64,000 nucleotides of DNA from Kiloniella laminariae DSM 19542 (GTDB taxonomy: Bacteria > Pseudomonadota > Alphaproteobacteria > Kiloniellales > Kiloniellaceae), in assembly GCF_000374005.1 (NCBI RefSeq), contig NZ_KB893146.1:151465-215464 (forward strand). The letters run 5' to 3'. The position numbers and the translations under genes are program-made. The notes under the pieces were generated by a model that saw only the letters and a program-made list of their open reading frames with translations, ran no database searches and was not told the DNA's origin. Positions 23,629-36,793 of this stretch are shown here, piece after piece; position 1 is the first letter of the stretch; the number at the start of each line of letters is the position of its first letter.

Positions 23629-24519
23629 TCAGAAGCGGGCGTCTTCGGGGTTCTGCTTACGGAGCCACGAGAGAAAAATCTTGAGGTTGTTTGGAATCAC
23701 TCCTGATTTGTAGACGAGATAATACCCAGCATATTTGTTGCTGTTCAGCGAGAAAAGCTCGACGAGGCGCCCTGCAGTGATGTCCTGGGTGACCCAATTT
23801 GAAGGAAGTGTGCCGACCCCCTGACCATCACGGATGGCATCGCGCATGAGATGTCCAGGCAGATGGATACGGGCAGAATGTTTTTTGGGGTTGATGTTAT
23901 TTTGTTCGAGCCAGTAGTCCCATTCAGCATGATAGTCATCAATGTCACAGACCCAGGGAAGTTTTGTGATGTCCTGGGGGGTGGAAACAGGCGTTTTTTC
24001 AAGCAAGACTGGAGAAACGACAATACTGGTGTAACTTTGCATCAGCTTTTCAACTTCATAGCCTGCCCAGTCGCCGCTGCCATAGCGGATTCCGAGGTCA
24101 TATTCCTCGCGTTTGATGTCAATGACCTCACTATTGGCGTTGAGCAGGAGCTCGATTTCCGGGTGGAGATTGCGAAATTCAGTCAACCGGGGCAAAAGCC
24201 AGAAGGTGGCAAAGGACGGGGTCATGGTAATTCGCAAGGGGCGTTCACTGTCGCTTTCCTGCAGTTCCTGCACAACCTCGTCAATGATATCAAAGCTGTT
24301 GCCCAGGGCCGTGCCGAGTTTAATTCCTGCTTCGGTGATGGCTACTCCTCGCCCTTCGCGACGAGTCAGCGGGGTGGAAAACCACTCCTCCAGACGCTTG
24401 ATCTGCTGTGCGACTGCAGCGTGTGTCACGTTCAACTCCCGAGCGGCATGGCTGAGGTTCTTGTGGCGTGCGACAGCTTCAAAGGCACGTAATCCGGAGA
24501 GTGGTGGAAATTTACGCAT
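23629..24519 (-). CDS. LysR-family regulator, GcvA type
   Basis: The protein has 296 residues. The N-terminal helix-turn-helix reads FEAVARHKNLSHAARELNVTHAAVAQQIKRLEEW, with PLSGLRAFEA typical of the GcvA subgroup. The effector domain begins near residue 92 (LRITMTPSFATFWLLPRLTEFRNLHPEIEL). It is divergent from a small ORF and an alpha/beta hydrolase, with an inverted repeat in the gap. The effector is unknown. Confidence 0.92.
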   Translation of the reverse strand: MRKFPPLSGLRAFEAVARHKNLSHAARELNVTHAAVAQQIKRLEEWFSTPLTRREGRGVAITEAGIKLGTALGNSFDIIDEVVQELQESDSERPLRITMTPSFATFWLLPRLTEFRNLHPEIELLLNANSEVIDIKREEYDLGIRYGSGDWAGYEVEKLMQSYTSIVVSPVLLEKTPVSTPQDITKLPWVCDIDDYHAEWDYWLEQNNINPKKHSARIHLPGHLMRDAIRDGQGVGTLPSNWVTQDITAGRLVELFSLNSNKYAGYYLVYKSGVIPNNLKIFLSWLRKQNPEDARF

Positions 24520-24532
24520 CTCTATATGTAAT

Positions 24533-24555
24533 AAAATCTAACATATGTAGATTTT
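24533..24555. promoter_or_regulatory. inverted repeat, probable LysR binding site
   Basis: AAAATCT (24533-24539) and AGATTTT (24549-24555) flank a palindromic ACATATGT centre, 14 bases upstream of the LysR start. It lies between the LysR gene and the divergent small ORF and fits an autoregulatory LysR operator. Confidence 0.5.
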
Positions 24556-24623
24556 TCCTGATTTTGATATTCCACAAAGATGGCTGATATTCATAAGGAT
24601 AATTCGTCATTAGGAGAGTGGCA

Positions 24624-24833
24624 ATGTTAAATATTCTAGCTAAATCTTACATTATCGCAGCACGGATGGACCGGGTTTTTTATCTGGAAACATCTGCCTC
24701 AAACGGGCCGAAAAAAACAACGGCGCATATTCCTGAGCATAAGAGTACTCCTGCACAGAAGAAGGTTGTGCCTTCTCAGAAACGGGAAAAGATTTCTTTA
24801 CTGCAATCTGTTCCGACAATCTGCCACGGGTAA
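24624..24833 (+). CDS. small ORF divergent from LysR, unknown
   Basis: This predicted 69-residue protein starts at an ATG preceded by TTAGGAG at a good distance. It is basic, with no recognised domain; the N-terminal part (MLNILAKSYIIAARMDRVFYLE) could be an amphipathic helix. It is the first plus-strand gene opposite the LysR regulator and may be its regulated partner. The second LysR gene, ending at 53895, has a similar divergent small ORF. Coding status is unproven. Confidence 0.45.
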   Translation: MLNILAKSYIIAARMDRVFYLETSASNGPKKTTAHIPEHKSTPAQKKVVPSQKREKISLLQSVPTICHG

Positions 24834-24889
24834 CGGGCTAACCCGGTTTATTCGATCAGAAGCTAACTAATGGGTTTGTCGAGACAGGT

Positions 24890-25696
24890 ATGATGCTGGA
24901 ACTGAGCCGTCGTTTTTCTTTTGCCGAGCGTGAGGTTGCATGGGGTGTTATGGGGCAGGGTGATCCTCTTGTCCTAATCCATGGCACCCCCTTTTCTTCA
25001 CAAGTATGGCGCAAGATTGCTCCTTTGCTGGCACAGAAATGGCAGGTCTATTATTTTGATCTGCTTGGCTATGGGCAATCGGATAAAACGGGGGAAACCG
25101 ATGTTTCTCTTGGTATTCAGAACCGTCTCCTGAGCAGTCTCCTAGACTATTGGCAGCTGGAGAAGCCGGAGATCCTTTGTCATGACTTTGGCGGCGCAAC
25201 GGCTCTACGAGCCTATTATCTTGATCATGTGCGCTACAGCAGGCTTACACTTGTTGACCCTGTCGCGCTGGCCCCCTGGGGGTCCCCTTTTGTTCAGCAT
25301 GTGCGAACATATGAAGCCGCCTTTGCCGGACTTCCCGATTATGCGCATGAAGCGCTCTTGGCTGCGTATCTGCAGGGAGCGGCGTATAATGTGTTGAGTG
25401 AAGAAACGCTGCAGATATATAAAACCCCGTGGCAGGGTGATATTGGTCGCCCGGCCTTTTATCGACAGATTTCGCAAATGGATCTACGCTATACAGACGA
25501 GGTCGAACCTCTTTATGGAAAGATGGACTGCCCGGTCAGAATCCTGTGGGGAGAAGAAGATCGCTGGATCCCGGTTAAACAGGGGCAGAGATTGGCTAAA
25601 TTACTTGAGGCTGAGGAGTTTCACGTTGTTCCGGGTTCAGGCCATCTCATGCAGGAAGATTGCCCGGAAGCAATTGTTGCAGCCATGCTTGCTTAG
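24890..25696 (+). CDS. alpha/beta hydrolase with aspartate nucleophile
   Basis: The protein has about 268 residues. The oxyanion loop is HGTPFSSQVW. The nucleophile elbow reads CHDFGG with D99, as in haloalkane dehalogenases and epoxide hydrolases, not the serine of esterases. A cap region covers about 125-200. The acid is probably the Asp in GEEDRWIP, and the catalytic His lies in GSGHLMQED near residue 253. The likely chemistry is attack on an alkyl halide, fluoroacetate or epoxide (inference). It starts at 24890 or 24893, downstream of the small ORF. Confidence 0.85.
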   Translation: MMLELSRRFSFAEREVAWGVMGQGDPLVLIHGTPFSSQVWRKIAPLLAQKWQVYYFDLLGYGQSDKTGETDVSLGIQNRLLSSLLDYWQLEKPEILCHDFGGATALRAYYLDHVRYSRLTLVDPVALAPWGSPFVQHVRTYEAAFAGLPDYAHEALLAAYLQGAAYNVLSEETLQIYKTPWQGDIGRPAFYRQISQMDLRYTDEVEPLYGKMDCPVRILWGEEDRWIPVKQGQRLAKLLEAEEFHVVPGSGHLMQEDCPEAIVAAMLA

Positions 25697-25731
25697 CAGA
25701 GCGAAACTTTGGGGTCTCAACGTAAATGATC

Positions 25732-26634
25732 TCAATGCTTGCGTAACAGCTTGATCGAGGCAAGGAGTGCCCCGCCAACAATCAACAGACAGGCACCTGC
25801 CAGTATCCAGCTTGGCTCTGCCTTCCCGGCAAGAACCAGCACGAGAGTGCTGAGCAGGGGCGCACCATAGGACAGAGCGCCGAGAACCTGGATATCTCCA
25901 TGCTTGGTGCCATAATCCCAGACAAAAAAGGCGAGACCAACAGGGCCAAGACCCAATGCGAGAATAGCCAGCCATTGCACGCCGTCGGGTATCACCCAGT
26001 TTTCTGTTGTCAGGTGAAAGACAAGACCCAGCAGGGCTGTTGCCGCACAAAACCCTGTAACTGCTTCGGTGGGAACGCTGCTGAAACGCCGGTTGAGAAC
26101 AGAATAGCCAGACCAGGTCAGGGCGCAGGCAACAGCCGCGAGATAACCGATGTAGTGCTCGGCTTCCCAGGCCAGGGACTGGCCTTTGGTGACAATCAAC
26201 ACCGCCCCGCCAAGTCCCATCAGCGTTCCGGCAATGTGAAACCAGCAGAGACGTTCGCCCGGTAACAGAGCGGAAAAAAACACGATCAGCAGCGGCCAGA
26301 GATAGGCGATCAGGCTGGCTTCAACCGCTGGAGCGTTGGAGAGGGCGATGAAATAAAGCAGGTGATACCCAAACAGACCCCCGACAGATAACAACCAGAC
26401 AAGAGGGGGTTGTTTCAGTTTGCCAAGGCTTTTCTTGCCTTTGCAGGTCAGGACAATAAAGCCGGAGAGGGCAGCAATCGCGAAGGAGAGGCTGAGCAGC
26501 TGAAAGGTCGGGATGCCCTGGGCCCATGTCGTGAACAGGGCGAGAGAGGCCCAAAGCAAAATGGCTATGCCCCCAATAATGGTTGCGCGAAGGGTTTTGC
26601 CATCAGAAACCGGGGATAAAATCGCGTCAGTCAT
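25732..26634 (-). CDS. EamA/DMT-superfamily exporter, YddG-like
   Basis: This 300-residue protein has ten hydrophobic helices in two EamA repeats. It resembles YddG-type exporters of aromatic amino acids (GIAILLWASLALFT, LLYFIALSNAPAVEASLIAYLWPLLIV, GPVGLAFFVWDYGTKHGD). It lies downstream of the AraC regulator on the same strand with a 153-base gap. Convergent with the hydrolase gene, it ends 35 bases from that gene's stop. Confidence 0.85.
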   Translation of the reverse strand: MTDAILSPVSDGKTLRATIIGGIAILLWASLALFTTWAQGIPTFQLLSLSFAIAALSGFIVLTCKGKKSLGKLKQPPLVWLLSVGGLFGYHLLYFIALSNAPAVEASLIAYLWPLLIVFFSALLPGERLCWFHIAGTLMGLGGAVLIVTKGQSLAWEAEHYIGYLAAVACALTWSGYSVLNRRFSSVPTEAVTGFCAATALLGLVFHLTTENWVIPDGVQWLAILALGLGPVGLAFFVWDYGTKHGDIQVLGALSYGAPLLSTLVLVLAGKAEPSWILAGACLLIVGGALLASIKLLRKH

Positions 26635-26787
26635 TGGTTTTTTTTCTATGTAATTTCGGGGTAATTTCGGCTGTTTCCTTAGGGAGGAAAGGGCAAGATA
26701 GTCTGAAAAAAGGCCTCGGGTCTTGATCTGTATTCCGAAAAAATTGGCCGCTGTTCCGTTTATCGTTTGTCTCGTACGAGAGCGGCT

Positions 26788-27537
26788 TTAGAAACGGTTG
26801 TCTTTACGCTTCTGCCCGGGTGATTCGGCGAAGAACTTACGATAGGCGCGGTTGAAACTGCTCTGTTCCGGATAGCCGACAGCAAGGGCGATATCCGCTA
26901 AAGATCGGGAACTCCGGTTGATCAGCTCTTTCGCCCTCTCAAGGCGAACCTGGGTCTGATATTCCCCGGGTGTGAGGGAGAGGGTTGTCCTGAAAAGATT
27001 GTGCAGCTGGCTTACCGAGAGGCAGGCCGCCGCGGCGATATCTGCGGATGCCAGCTTGCGTGCATGGTTCTGGCGGATAAAGGCCAGTGCCTTTTCCAGT
27101 TTCTCGGGAAGGTTTTTCTGGGGGCCTTTACCTGTTTCGGCAAGAGATAAAAGCAGCAGCCGGATTGCCTTTTCAGCTGCAAGCCCCAGCCCTGTTTTGT
27201 CCAGTTCCAAAGAGGTATAACGGGCCAGGTGGTGCAGGCGGTCATCAAGAGGGAAGAAGGCCTTCTGATGCGCCTGATCCCAAAGGTTTGCAAGCGTTTG
27301 GTCCTGCTGGAATTGCAGGACTGGCAAGTCGACGACCGTGAAGCTGTTAATCCCTGATCCTTTGTAGGCATGACTGTCGGTGGCGCTGATCAGGGCAGCG
27401 CAATCTTCACCGACGAGGCCGCTTAGCGTCTCGACTTCCAGTTCAAGCTTGCCTGACCCGGGCAAGATAAGCTGGTGAAAGTCACTGTGACTATGGCGAC
27501 GCTCTTCACTGTCATAACTTCGGAATTCAGCTTTCAT
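26788..27537 (-). CDS. AraC-family transcriptional regulator
   Basis: The protein has 249 residues: an N-terminal cupin-like sensor (about 10-100) and a C-terminal double helix-turn-helix (about 145-245) with ASADIAAAACLSVSQLHNLF and SLADIALAVGYPEQSSFNRAYRKFFAESPG, the conserved AraC signature. The next gene on the strand is a DMT exporter, a common regulator-exporter pairing, so it probably controls that gene. No operator could be identified. Confidence 0.9.
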   Translation of the reverse strand: MKAEFRSYDSEERRHSHSDFHQLILPGSGKLELEVETLSGLVGEDCAALISATDSHAYKGSGINSFTVVDLPVLQFQQDQTLANLWDQAHQKAFFPLDDRLHHLARYTSLELDKTGLGLAAEKAIRLLLLSLAETGKGPQKNLPEKLEKALAFIRQNHARKLASADIAAAACLSVSQLHNLFRTTLSLTPGEYQTQVRLERAKELINRSSRSLADIALAVGYPEQSSFNRAYRKFFAESPGQKRKDNRF

Positions 27538-27601
27538 CGCATCATCCTAGCAGTCCGGCTATTGCCTACCCAGTAAAAACAGTGCTGCTTATCTCTATGT
27601 C

Positions 27602-31398
<3,797 letters not shown>

Positions 31399-31431
31399 GG
31401 CACACCTGTTTTCATTAGAGGGCTGTTTTCA

Positions 31432-32271
31432 TCAGAGAATAGAATTCCAGGTCCGGGAAATCCAGGAGCCATCCACTTCTTCTGGCTCAAGATCCTGTCC
31501 GTTGAGCAGGGCGTAGCTATCCTGATACCAGCGATCCCCCGGGAAGTTGTGTCCGAGAACGGCAGCAGTTGCCTGGGCCTCATCGATCACCCCAAGTGCG
31601 AGGTAGGCTTCTACCAGTCTGTGCAGGGCTTCGGGAACGTGTGTGGTGGTCTGGTATTCACCGATCACTGTGCGGAAGCGGTTGATTGCGGCAAGGTATT
31701 CCTGGCGCTGGAGATAATAGCGTCCGATGGTCATCTGTTTACCGGCAAGGTGATCGGTCGCGAGGTCAATCTTCAGCTGGGCATCGCGGGAATACTCTGT
31801 TTCGGGAAAACGGCGGACGACATCGCGCAGGGCAGTCAGGGCCTCGCGGGTCATTTTCTGATCTCTGGTTACATCAGAGATCTGCTCATAATAACACAGA
31901 CCCTTGAGATAGTAGGCGTAAGGAGTGTCTCGGTTCCCGGGATGGAGTTCGATAAAACGATCAAGCGCGGCTATGGCATCATCGTACTTGTTGTCTGAAT
32001 AATGCGCATAGGCGGCCATAAGCTGAGCTTTGGAAGCCCAGACCGAATAGGGGTGCTGACGCTCAACCTCATCGAACAGCCGGGCCGCATCCTTGTATTC
32101 TTCCGCTTTCAGAGCATTGTTGGCACTGCTGTAAAGTTCTTCAACTGGTCTTTCGACGTACTCTGGCTTGTCGTCCGAACTGCAGGCAGCAAGAGTTGCA
32201 ACCATGGCAAGGGCAAGTCCCGCGCGCTGGAGGGGCGTTTTTTTGAAGTGTCGGAAAAGACCGGATATCAT
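31432..32271 (-). CDS. bamD: outer-membrane assembly lipoprotein BamD
   Basis: This 279-residue lipoprotein is a subunit of the BAM complex that inserts beta-barrels into the outer membrane. The signal peptide ends in the lipobox LAAC-SS. Five TPR-like repeats follow, with typical segments LYSSANNALKAEEYKDAARLF, DDAIAALDRFIELHPG and YLAAINRFRTVIGEYQTT. The ATG at 32271 gives a normal lipoprotein signal; the longer frame adds 42 atypical residues. The lpxC terminator lies upstream, so bamD-recN-ligA probably have their own promoter. Confidence 0.94.
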   Translation of the reverse strand: MISGLFRHFKKTPLQRAGLALAMVATLAACSSDDKPEYVERPVEELYSSANNALKAEEYKDAARLFDEVERQHPYSVWASKAQLMAAYAHYSDNKYDDAIAALDRFIELHPGNRDTPYAYYLKGLCYYEQISDVTRDQKMTREALTALRDVVRRFPETEYSRDAQLKIDLATDHLAGKQMTIGRYYLQRQEYLAAINRFRTVIGEYQTTTHVPEALHRLVEAYLALGVIDEAQATAAVLGHNFPGDRWYQDSYALLNGQDLEPEEVDGSWISRTWNSIL

Positions 32272-32436
32272 TCTGTAATTCTCTTTTCGTGAGCCATACT
32301 TCTGGTCGTGAGCTTTTTTCAAGGCGACAGATCGAATTCTCACAGCACTATAGGGCTTCATAAACCCGGCCTCAAGCCAACTGAGAGCTTCTGGCAATTA
32401 AATAGGGTGAAAAAAATATCCCGAAGCAACAGAAAA

Positions 32437-32460
32437 ACAAAAAGCCCGGCAAAACCGGGC
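32437..32460 (-). terminator. intrinsic terminator after lpxC
   Basis: Read on the minus strand, GCCCGG-TTTTG-CCGGGC is followed by TTTTTGT, starting 34 bases past the lpxC stop. It separates lpxC from bamD. Confidence 0.9.
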
Positions 32461-32493
32461 TTTTCTGAAAGAGCTTGTCGATACAAAAACAGC

Positions 32494-33447
32494 TTAGGCC
32501 GTGGCGGCAACCGCCCGTTCTGGAACCGTGAAGCTTGAACGTGATGCTGTGACTGCCTGTATTGGCAATGTCGCCCATTCCCAAGCTGAATTGTCATTCA
32601 TCAGTTTATGAACCAGGCGATAGGTCTGGGCATGTCCTGTCCGGATACCGTGATAGTGACCAATAATCGGAGCGCCAGCGAGATAGAGATCACCGATGGA
32701 ATCGAGGATCTTGTGGCGCACGAACTCGTTCGCATAGCGCAGGCCGCTTTCGTTCATGATCTCGTCGCCGTTGATGACGATGGCGTTGTCGAGGGAGCCA
32801 CCACGGGCCAGGCCCATTTTCCGCATCTGGTCGACTTCATGCAGAAAGCCAAAGGTCCGGGCGCGGCTGATTTCCTGTTTATAGCGGTTGGCGCGGACTT
32901 CCATATAGAGTTCCTGGCGGCCAATGGCCTGACTTTCAAAGTCAATCGAGAAGCTGACAGAAAAATCTTCGCCCGGGCTGAGAATGCCGGAACGGTTTTC
33001 TTCATCGTCCCGAATTTCTTTAAGGATGCGAATCGCTCTTTTCGGGGCGTTCTGCTCCAGAACTCCAGCACATTCAATCAGGAAAACAAAGGGAGCTGCA
33101 CTGCCATCCATCACGGGAACTTCGCCTGCACTGATATCTATTGTGCAGTTGTCGATACCGAAACCGGCGAGGGCAGACATAAGATGTTCGATGGTTGCGA
33201 TCTTGACGCCGTCTTTGACCAGTGTGGTGCAGAGTGGGGATTCAACAGCGTACTTCCAGGTCGCGGGGATAACGGCGCCTTTGCCAGCAACGTCGGTACG
33301 GCGGAAAACAATTCCGGTTCCTGGTGCAGCAGGGTGCAGTGTCATGATGACCTTATCACCAGAGTGCAGTCCAACCCCCGAACAATTAATGGCACTCTTA
33401 AGGGTTTTCTGTTTCTGAACGCGTGTGGCGGCAGTAGCAGTTTTCAT
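32494..33447 (-). CDS. lpxC: UDP-3-O-acyl-N-acetylglucosamine deacetylase
   Basis: This 317-residue zinc deacetylase is the committed step of lipid A synthesis. Zinc ligands are recognisable in ATIEHLMSALAG (His) and EFVRHKILDSIGDL (His, Asp). The catalytic region MDGSAAPFVFLI and the closing GHYHGIRTGH histidines are present. The ATG at 33447 matches the family N-terminus (QKTLKSAINCSGVGLHSG). The 168-base gap from ftsZ holds alternative hairpins (33514-33599). Confidence 0.96.
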   Translation of the reverse strand: MKTATAATRVQKQKTLKSAINCSGVGLHSGDKVIMTLHPAAPGTGIVFRRTDVAGKGAVIPATWKYAVESPLCTTLVKDGVKIATIEHLMSALAGFGIDNCTIDISAGEVPVMDGSAAPFVFLIECAGVLEQNAPKRAIRILKEIRDDEENRSGILSPGEDFSVSFSIDFESQAIGRQELYMEVRANRYKQEISRARTFGFLHEVDQMRKMGLARGGSLDNAIVINGDEIMNESGLRYANEFVRHKILDSIGDLYLAGAPIIGHYHGIRTGHAQTYRLVHKLMNDNSAWEWATLPIQAVTASRSSFTVPERAVAATA

Positions 33448-33513
33448 GATGACACTTCGTTTGTTAGTTAATCCCCCCGGAGGCAGTGGAACTGCTCCGA
33501 TCGACATAATGCA

Positions 33514-33599
33514 ACAGGGGAACGATAGCCCGTCCCCCTGTCTCTAACAAATCACTGTTTGTTTCAGTATGTTACGAAGTCAGAAACAAACTGAAACAA
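33514..33599 (-). other. mutually exclusive hairpins between ftsZ and lpxC
   Basis: On the minus-strand RNA, the segment CTGAAACAAAC (33567-33557) can pair either with the first TTGTTTCAG (complement of 33591-33599) or with the overlapping GTTTGTTTC (complement of 33583-33591). A separate 7-bp ACAGGGG/CCCCTGT hairpin follows (33541-33514). The layout could be ftsZ 3'-end processing, partial termination or lpxC leader control. Confidence 0.35.
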
Positions 33600-33615
33600 T
33601 TACCTGTGTACTTGC

Positions 33616-35328
33616 TTAATTGGCCTGACGCCGCAGAAATGCTGGGATGTCCAGCAGGTCTTCGTCGGCGGAGGGGGACTGGATCCGGTCATGGGGATCA
33701 AGGCCCGTCAGACGAGGCTGTTGCGCAGGGGCTGCTGGTGCCGATTCGACAGGTGCTGTTGCAGTTGCGACAGCAGGAGCAGGAGCTGCGGCCGCTGTGG
33801 CTCTGCCAACCCGCAGCTCTTCTTGTTCGTCAGCCTGGGTTGCAGCCTGAAGGGCACGGGCTGCACCACCGGTGATCCGGCCGAACAGTCCTTTGCTTTT
33901 TTTGGACTCTTCATATTTGTCCGTACCGTTAGCCATGGCGGCGGCGGCAAAGGGATCAGCTTTCTGAGGCGTGGCCTGAGGGGCTGCCGGTTTCTGATTG
34001 CTTGCCATAGCGGGCCGCGGAGCGACAAAGCTGTCATTCCTGATTTCCGCCTGTGGTGCCATCTGCTGCGGGTTCTGGTGGTTCTGCCCGTCAGCTTCAC
34101 TGCGCGTGATTGCAGCTTCGATGCTGGTGTGGGCCGGGCCACTTTCGATAATTGGCTGGCTGCTGGCCGTTGCCTGAGCTGCGGCTGGCTGTGGCGCCAT
34201 GGCTGCTGCAGGCGCAGTTACAGGAGATCCCTGTGAGCCTGCGGGTTCTGCGCGGGCAACCATTTCTTCAGCTGGTTCTGCTTTTGGTTCCGGAGAAACG
34301 TTCAGAGGAGCAGGCGGGGTCTGGAAAGACTGAGCTGCAGGACGGATATTCCGGATTGATTCGGCATCAATACCTGTCGCGACAACAGACACACGCATTG
34401 TGCCATCCATGTTCGGATCGAAGGTTGATCCAAAGATGATGTTGGCTTCAGGGTCGACTTCGTCCCGAATGCGGTTGGCAGCTTCGTCAACCTCAAAGAG
34501 GGTCAGATCAGGACCACCGGTGATGTTGATCAGAACGCCACGAGCACCTTTCATGGAGACTTCATCAAGCAGAGGATTGGAAATCGCGGCTTCGGCAGCA
34601 TCCATTGCACGGGTCTCGCCGCTGGCCTCGCCTGTTCCCATCATCGCCTTGCCCATTTCGGTCATCACGGCGCGGATATCGGCAAAGTCGAGGTTAATCA
34701 GGCCAGGCATAACCATAAGGTCGGTCACGCCGCTCACACCGGAGCGGAGCACGTCGTCAGCCATTTTAAAGGCGTCGGCGAAGGTGGTTTTCTCGTTGGC
34801 GATACGGAAAAGGTTCTGGTTCGGGATGATGATCAGTGTATCGACATACTGGGCCAGCTCTTCAATTCCCTTTTCGGCCAGGCGCATACGGTGCACCCCT
34901 TCGAAATGGAAAGGTTTGGTGATAACACCGACGGTCAGAATGCCGGCATCTCTGGCGGCCTTGGCAATAACCGGCGCTGCACCCGTCCCGGTACCACCAC
35001 CCATTCCGGCAGTGATAAACACCATGTTCGAGCCTTCGAGGTGGCCGAGAATTTCGTCCATGGCTTCCTCGGCAGCAGCATGACCAATGTCTGGTCTGGA
35101 GCCCGCGCCAAGGCCCTGGGTGATGTTGCGTCCAAGTTGAATCGTGCGTTCACAGGACGACTGGGCAATTGCCTGGGCATCTGTGTTGGCAATGAGGAAT
35201 TCAACACCTTCCAGATTGCTCTGAATCATGTTGTTTACAGCATTTCCGCCTGCACCGCCGACACCGATCACGGTGATCCGGGGAGTCAGTTCGGATTCAA
35301 CTGGTGGTACATCTAAATTTAAAGCCAT
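33616..35328 (-). CDS. ftsZ: cell division protein FtsZ
   Basis: This 570-residue tubulin-like GTPase forms the division ring. The N-terminal GTPase domain (about 1-320) has [14 protein letters not shown] and the tubulin signature [11 protein letters not shown]. An unusually long, disordered linker of about 230 residues, rich in Ala, Pro and Gln, ends in the conserved C-terminal peptide [11 protein letters not shown] that binds FtsA and other partners. Most FtsZ proteins have about 400 residues; long linkers are common in Alphaproteobacteria. The ATG at 35328 follows GGAGG and is preferred over the GTG one codon upstream. Confidence 0.97.
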   Translation of the reverse strand: MALNLDVPPVESELTPRITVIGVGGAGGNAVNNMIQSNLEGVEFLIANTDAQAIAQSSCERTIQLGRNITQGLGAGSRPDIGHAAAEEAMDEILGHLEGSNMVFITAGMGGGTGTGAAPVIAKAARDAGILTVGVITKPFHFEGVHRMRLAEKGIEELAQYVDTLIIIPNQNLFRIANEKTTFADAFKMADDVLRSGVSGVTDLMVMPGLINLDFADIRAVMTEMGKAMMGTGEASGETRAMDAAEAAISNPLLDEVSMKGARGVLINITGGPDLTLFEVDEAANRIRDEVDPEANIIFGSTFDPNMDGTMRVSVVATGIDAESIRNIRPAAQSFQTPPAPLNVSPEPKAEPAEEMVARAEPAGSQGSPVTAPAAAMAPQPAAAQATASSQPIIESGPAHTSIEAAITRSEADGQNHQNPQQMAPQAEIRNDSFVAPRPAMASNQKPAAPQATPQKADPFAAAAMANGTDKYEESKKSKGLFGRITGGAARALQAATQADEQEELRVGRATAAAAPAPAVATATAPVESAPAAPAQQPRLTGLDPHDRIQSPSADEDLLDIPAFLRRQAN

Positions 35329-35421
35329 CACTAACCTCCGTTGATCGCCGACTCGGCGAATTCGTTTGTCAAGTTGTACTATAAAGTCAGGGAATCAGTC
35401 GAGCGATTTCCAAACTTTTAT

Positions 35422-36693
35422 CTAAAAATTTTCCCGAAACCATCTTCCGAATCTTCCGACGAAGTTCTGTGGGTGGTGTACTTCGGGTACTTTTTCGCCC
35501 TGAACGTCATTATGGGCGATGGTGGCATAAGTTAATAAACCCGCACAGGTTGCAAAACTGGGGCCGCCAGTGGCATCAGCAAGACCTGTGACACGTATGG
35601 GACGTCCAATCCTGACCTGCTTGTCGAGGATCAGACTGGCGAGATCCGGAAGACCGGGTAACTGGCTGGCGCCACCTGTCAGAACGACACGGCGCCCGCC
35701 GACTTTGTCAAATCCGCTCATCTCCAGTTTGGATCTGACGATTTCAAAGGTTTCTTCAAGGCGAGGTTGAATAATTCCAACCAGTAGTGAGCGGGGGACC
35801 TGTTGGGGTTGACTGCCTGCAGCTTCTCCGACCTGTGGCACGTCGATCATTTCGCGCTCATCAGTGACTGTTGCTACAGCATGGCCATAAAGTGTCTTCA
35901 TTCGCTCAGCTTCAACCACAGGCGTAGAAAGGCCCCGGGCCACATCGTTGGTCACGTGATGTCCACCAACAGGAATGACGTCGCAATAAACCAGTTTGCC
36001 TTCGCTGAAGACGGCGATAGAGGTTGTTGAACCTCCCATATCAACCAGAGTAACGCCCAGTTCCATCTCGTCTTCGACCAGACAGGCAAGCCCGGAGGCA
36101 AAAGGAGAGAGCACAAAACTCAGTGGGTCGAGGTGACAGCGTTTGATGCAGGTCTTGAGATTGCGCAGGGAATTGGATGCCGCCGTGACAAGATGCATGG
36201 TGACGCCAAGAGTTTCGCCATGCATACCCCGTGGGTCCTTGATCCCGCGGTTGCCATCAAGGGTGTAGCCTGTTGGCATGGAGTGAATCAGCTGTCGTCC
36301 CTGTTCAGGATTCCCGGCCGGGCCCTGAACCTGGCTGGCATGTTCAAGGGCCTGGGTCAGATCACTTTCAGTGACTTCATGGCCGTTGATCGAGATTTCG
36401 AGGTTGATATTGTGGGATGAAGGGGTGCCACCGGAAAGATTAACGAAGACAGAATGAACTGTCTCACCAGCCATCTGTTCAGCTGCATGAACTGCATTAA
36501 GGATGGAATCCTCAAGGGTTTCCATATTGACGATGTTCCCGCTCTTCATGCCATGGCTGGCCTGCTGGCCGATCCCGATGACCTTGGGCAGGTTATCGCC
36601 GTCCATCTGGGCAATAAAACAGCAGATCTTGCTGCTCCCGACATCGAGAACGGCGACTGTTCCATGTTTGATGGCGCTAAGAGGACGCTTCAT
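35422..36693 (-). CDS. ftsA: cell division protein FtsA
   Basis: This 423-residue actin-like ATPase tethers FtsZ to the membrane. The phosphate loop VAVLDVGSSKICCFIA, GVTLVDMGGSTTSIAVF and VVLTGGASQLPG are the actin-fold nucleotide motifs. The C-terminal GRFGRWFRENF is the amphipathic membrane helix. It lies 100 bases after ftsQ and about 90 bases before ftsZ, so ftsZ may have an additional promoter. Confidence 0.96.
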   Translation of the reverse strand: MKRPLSAIKHGTVAVLDVGSSKICCFIAQMDGDNLPKVIGIGQQASHGMKSGNIVNMETLEDSILNAVHAAEQMAGETVHSVFVNLSGGTPSSHNINLEISINGHEVTESDLTQALEHASQVQGPAGNPEQGRQLIHSMPTGYTLDGNRGIKDPRGMHGETLGVTMHLVTAASNSLRNLKTCIKRCHLDPLSFVLSPFASGLACLVEDEMELGVTLVDMGGSTTSIAVFSEGKLVYCDVIPVGGHHVTNDVARGLSTPVVEAERMKTLYGHAVATVTDEREMIDVPQVGEAAGSQPQQVPRSLLVGIIQPRLEETFEIVRSKLEMSGFDKVGGRRVVLTGGASQLPGLPDLASLILDKQVRIGRPIRVTGLADATGGPSFATCAGLLTYATIAHNDVQGEKVPEVHHPQNFVGRFGRWFRENF

Positions 36694-36793
36694 GATCGAC
36701 AGCTTTCTTCGGCTGGACCAAGGGCAAGCGGACTGACGTGCCTGAATCTGATATGCCAGATGATATGCCAGAACTGGAGGCAGGAAAACGGCA

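Noticed and set aside
34400..35083. 227-codon plus-strand ORF antisense to ftsZ
   Set aside because: Serine/isoleucine-rich shadow of the ftsZ reading frame with no independent support.
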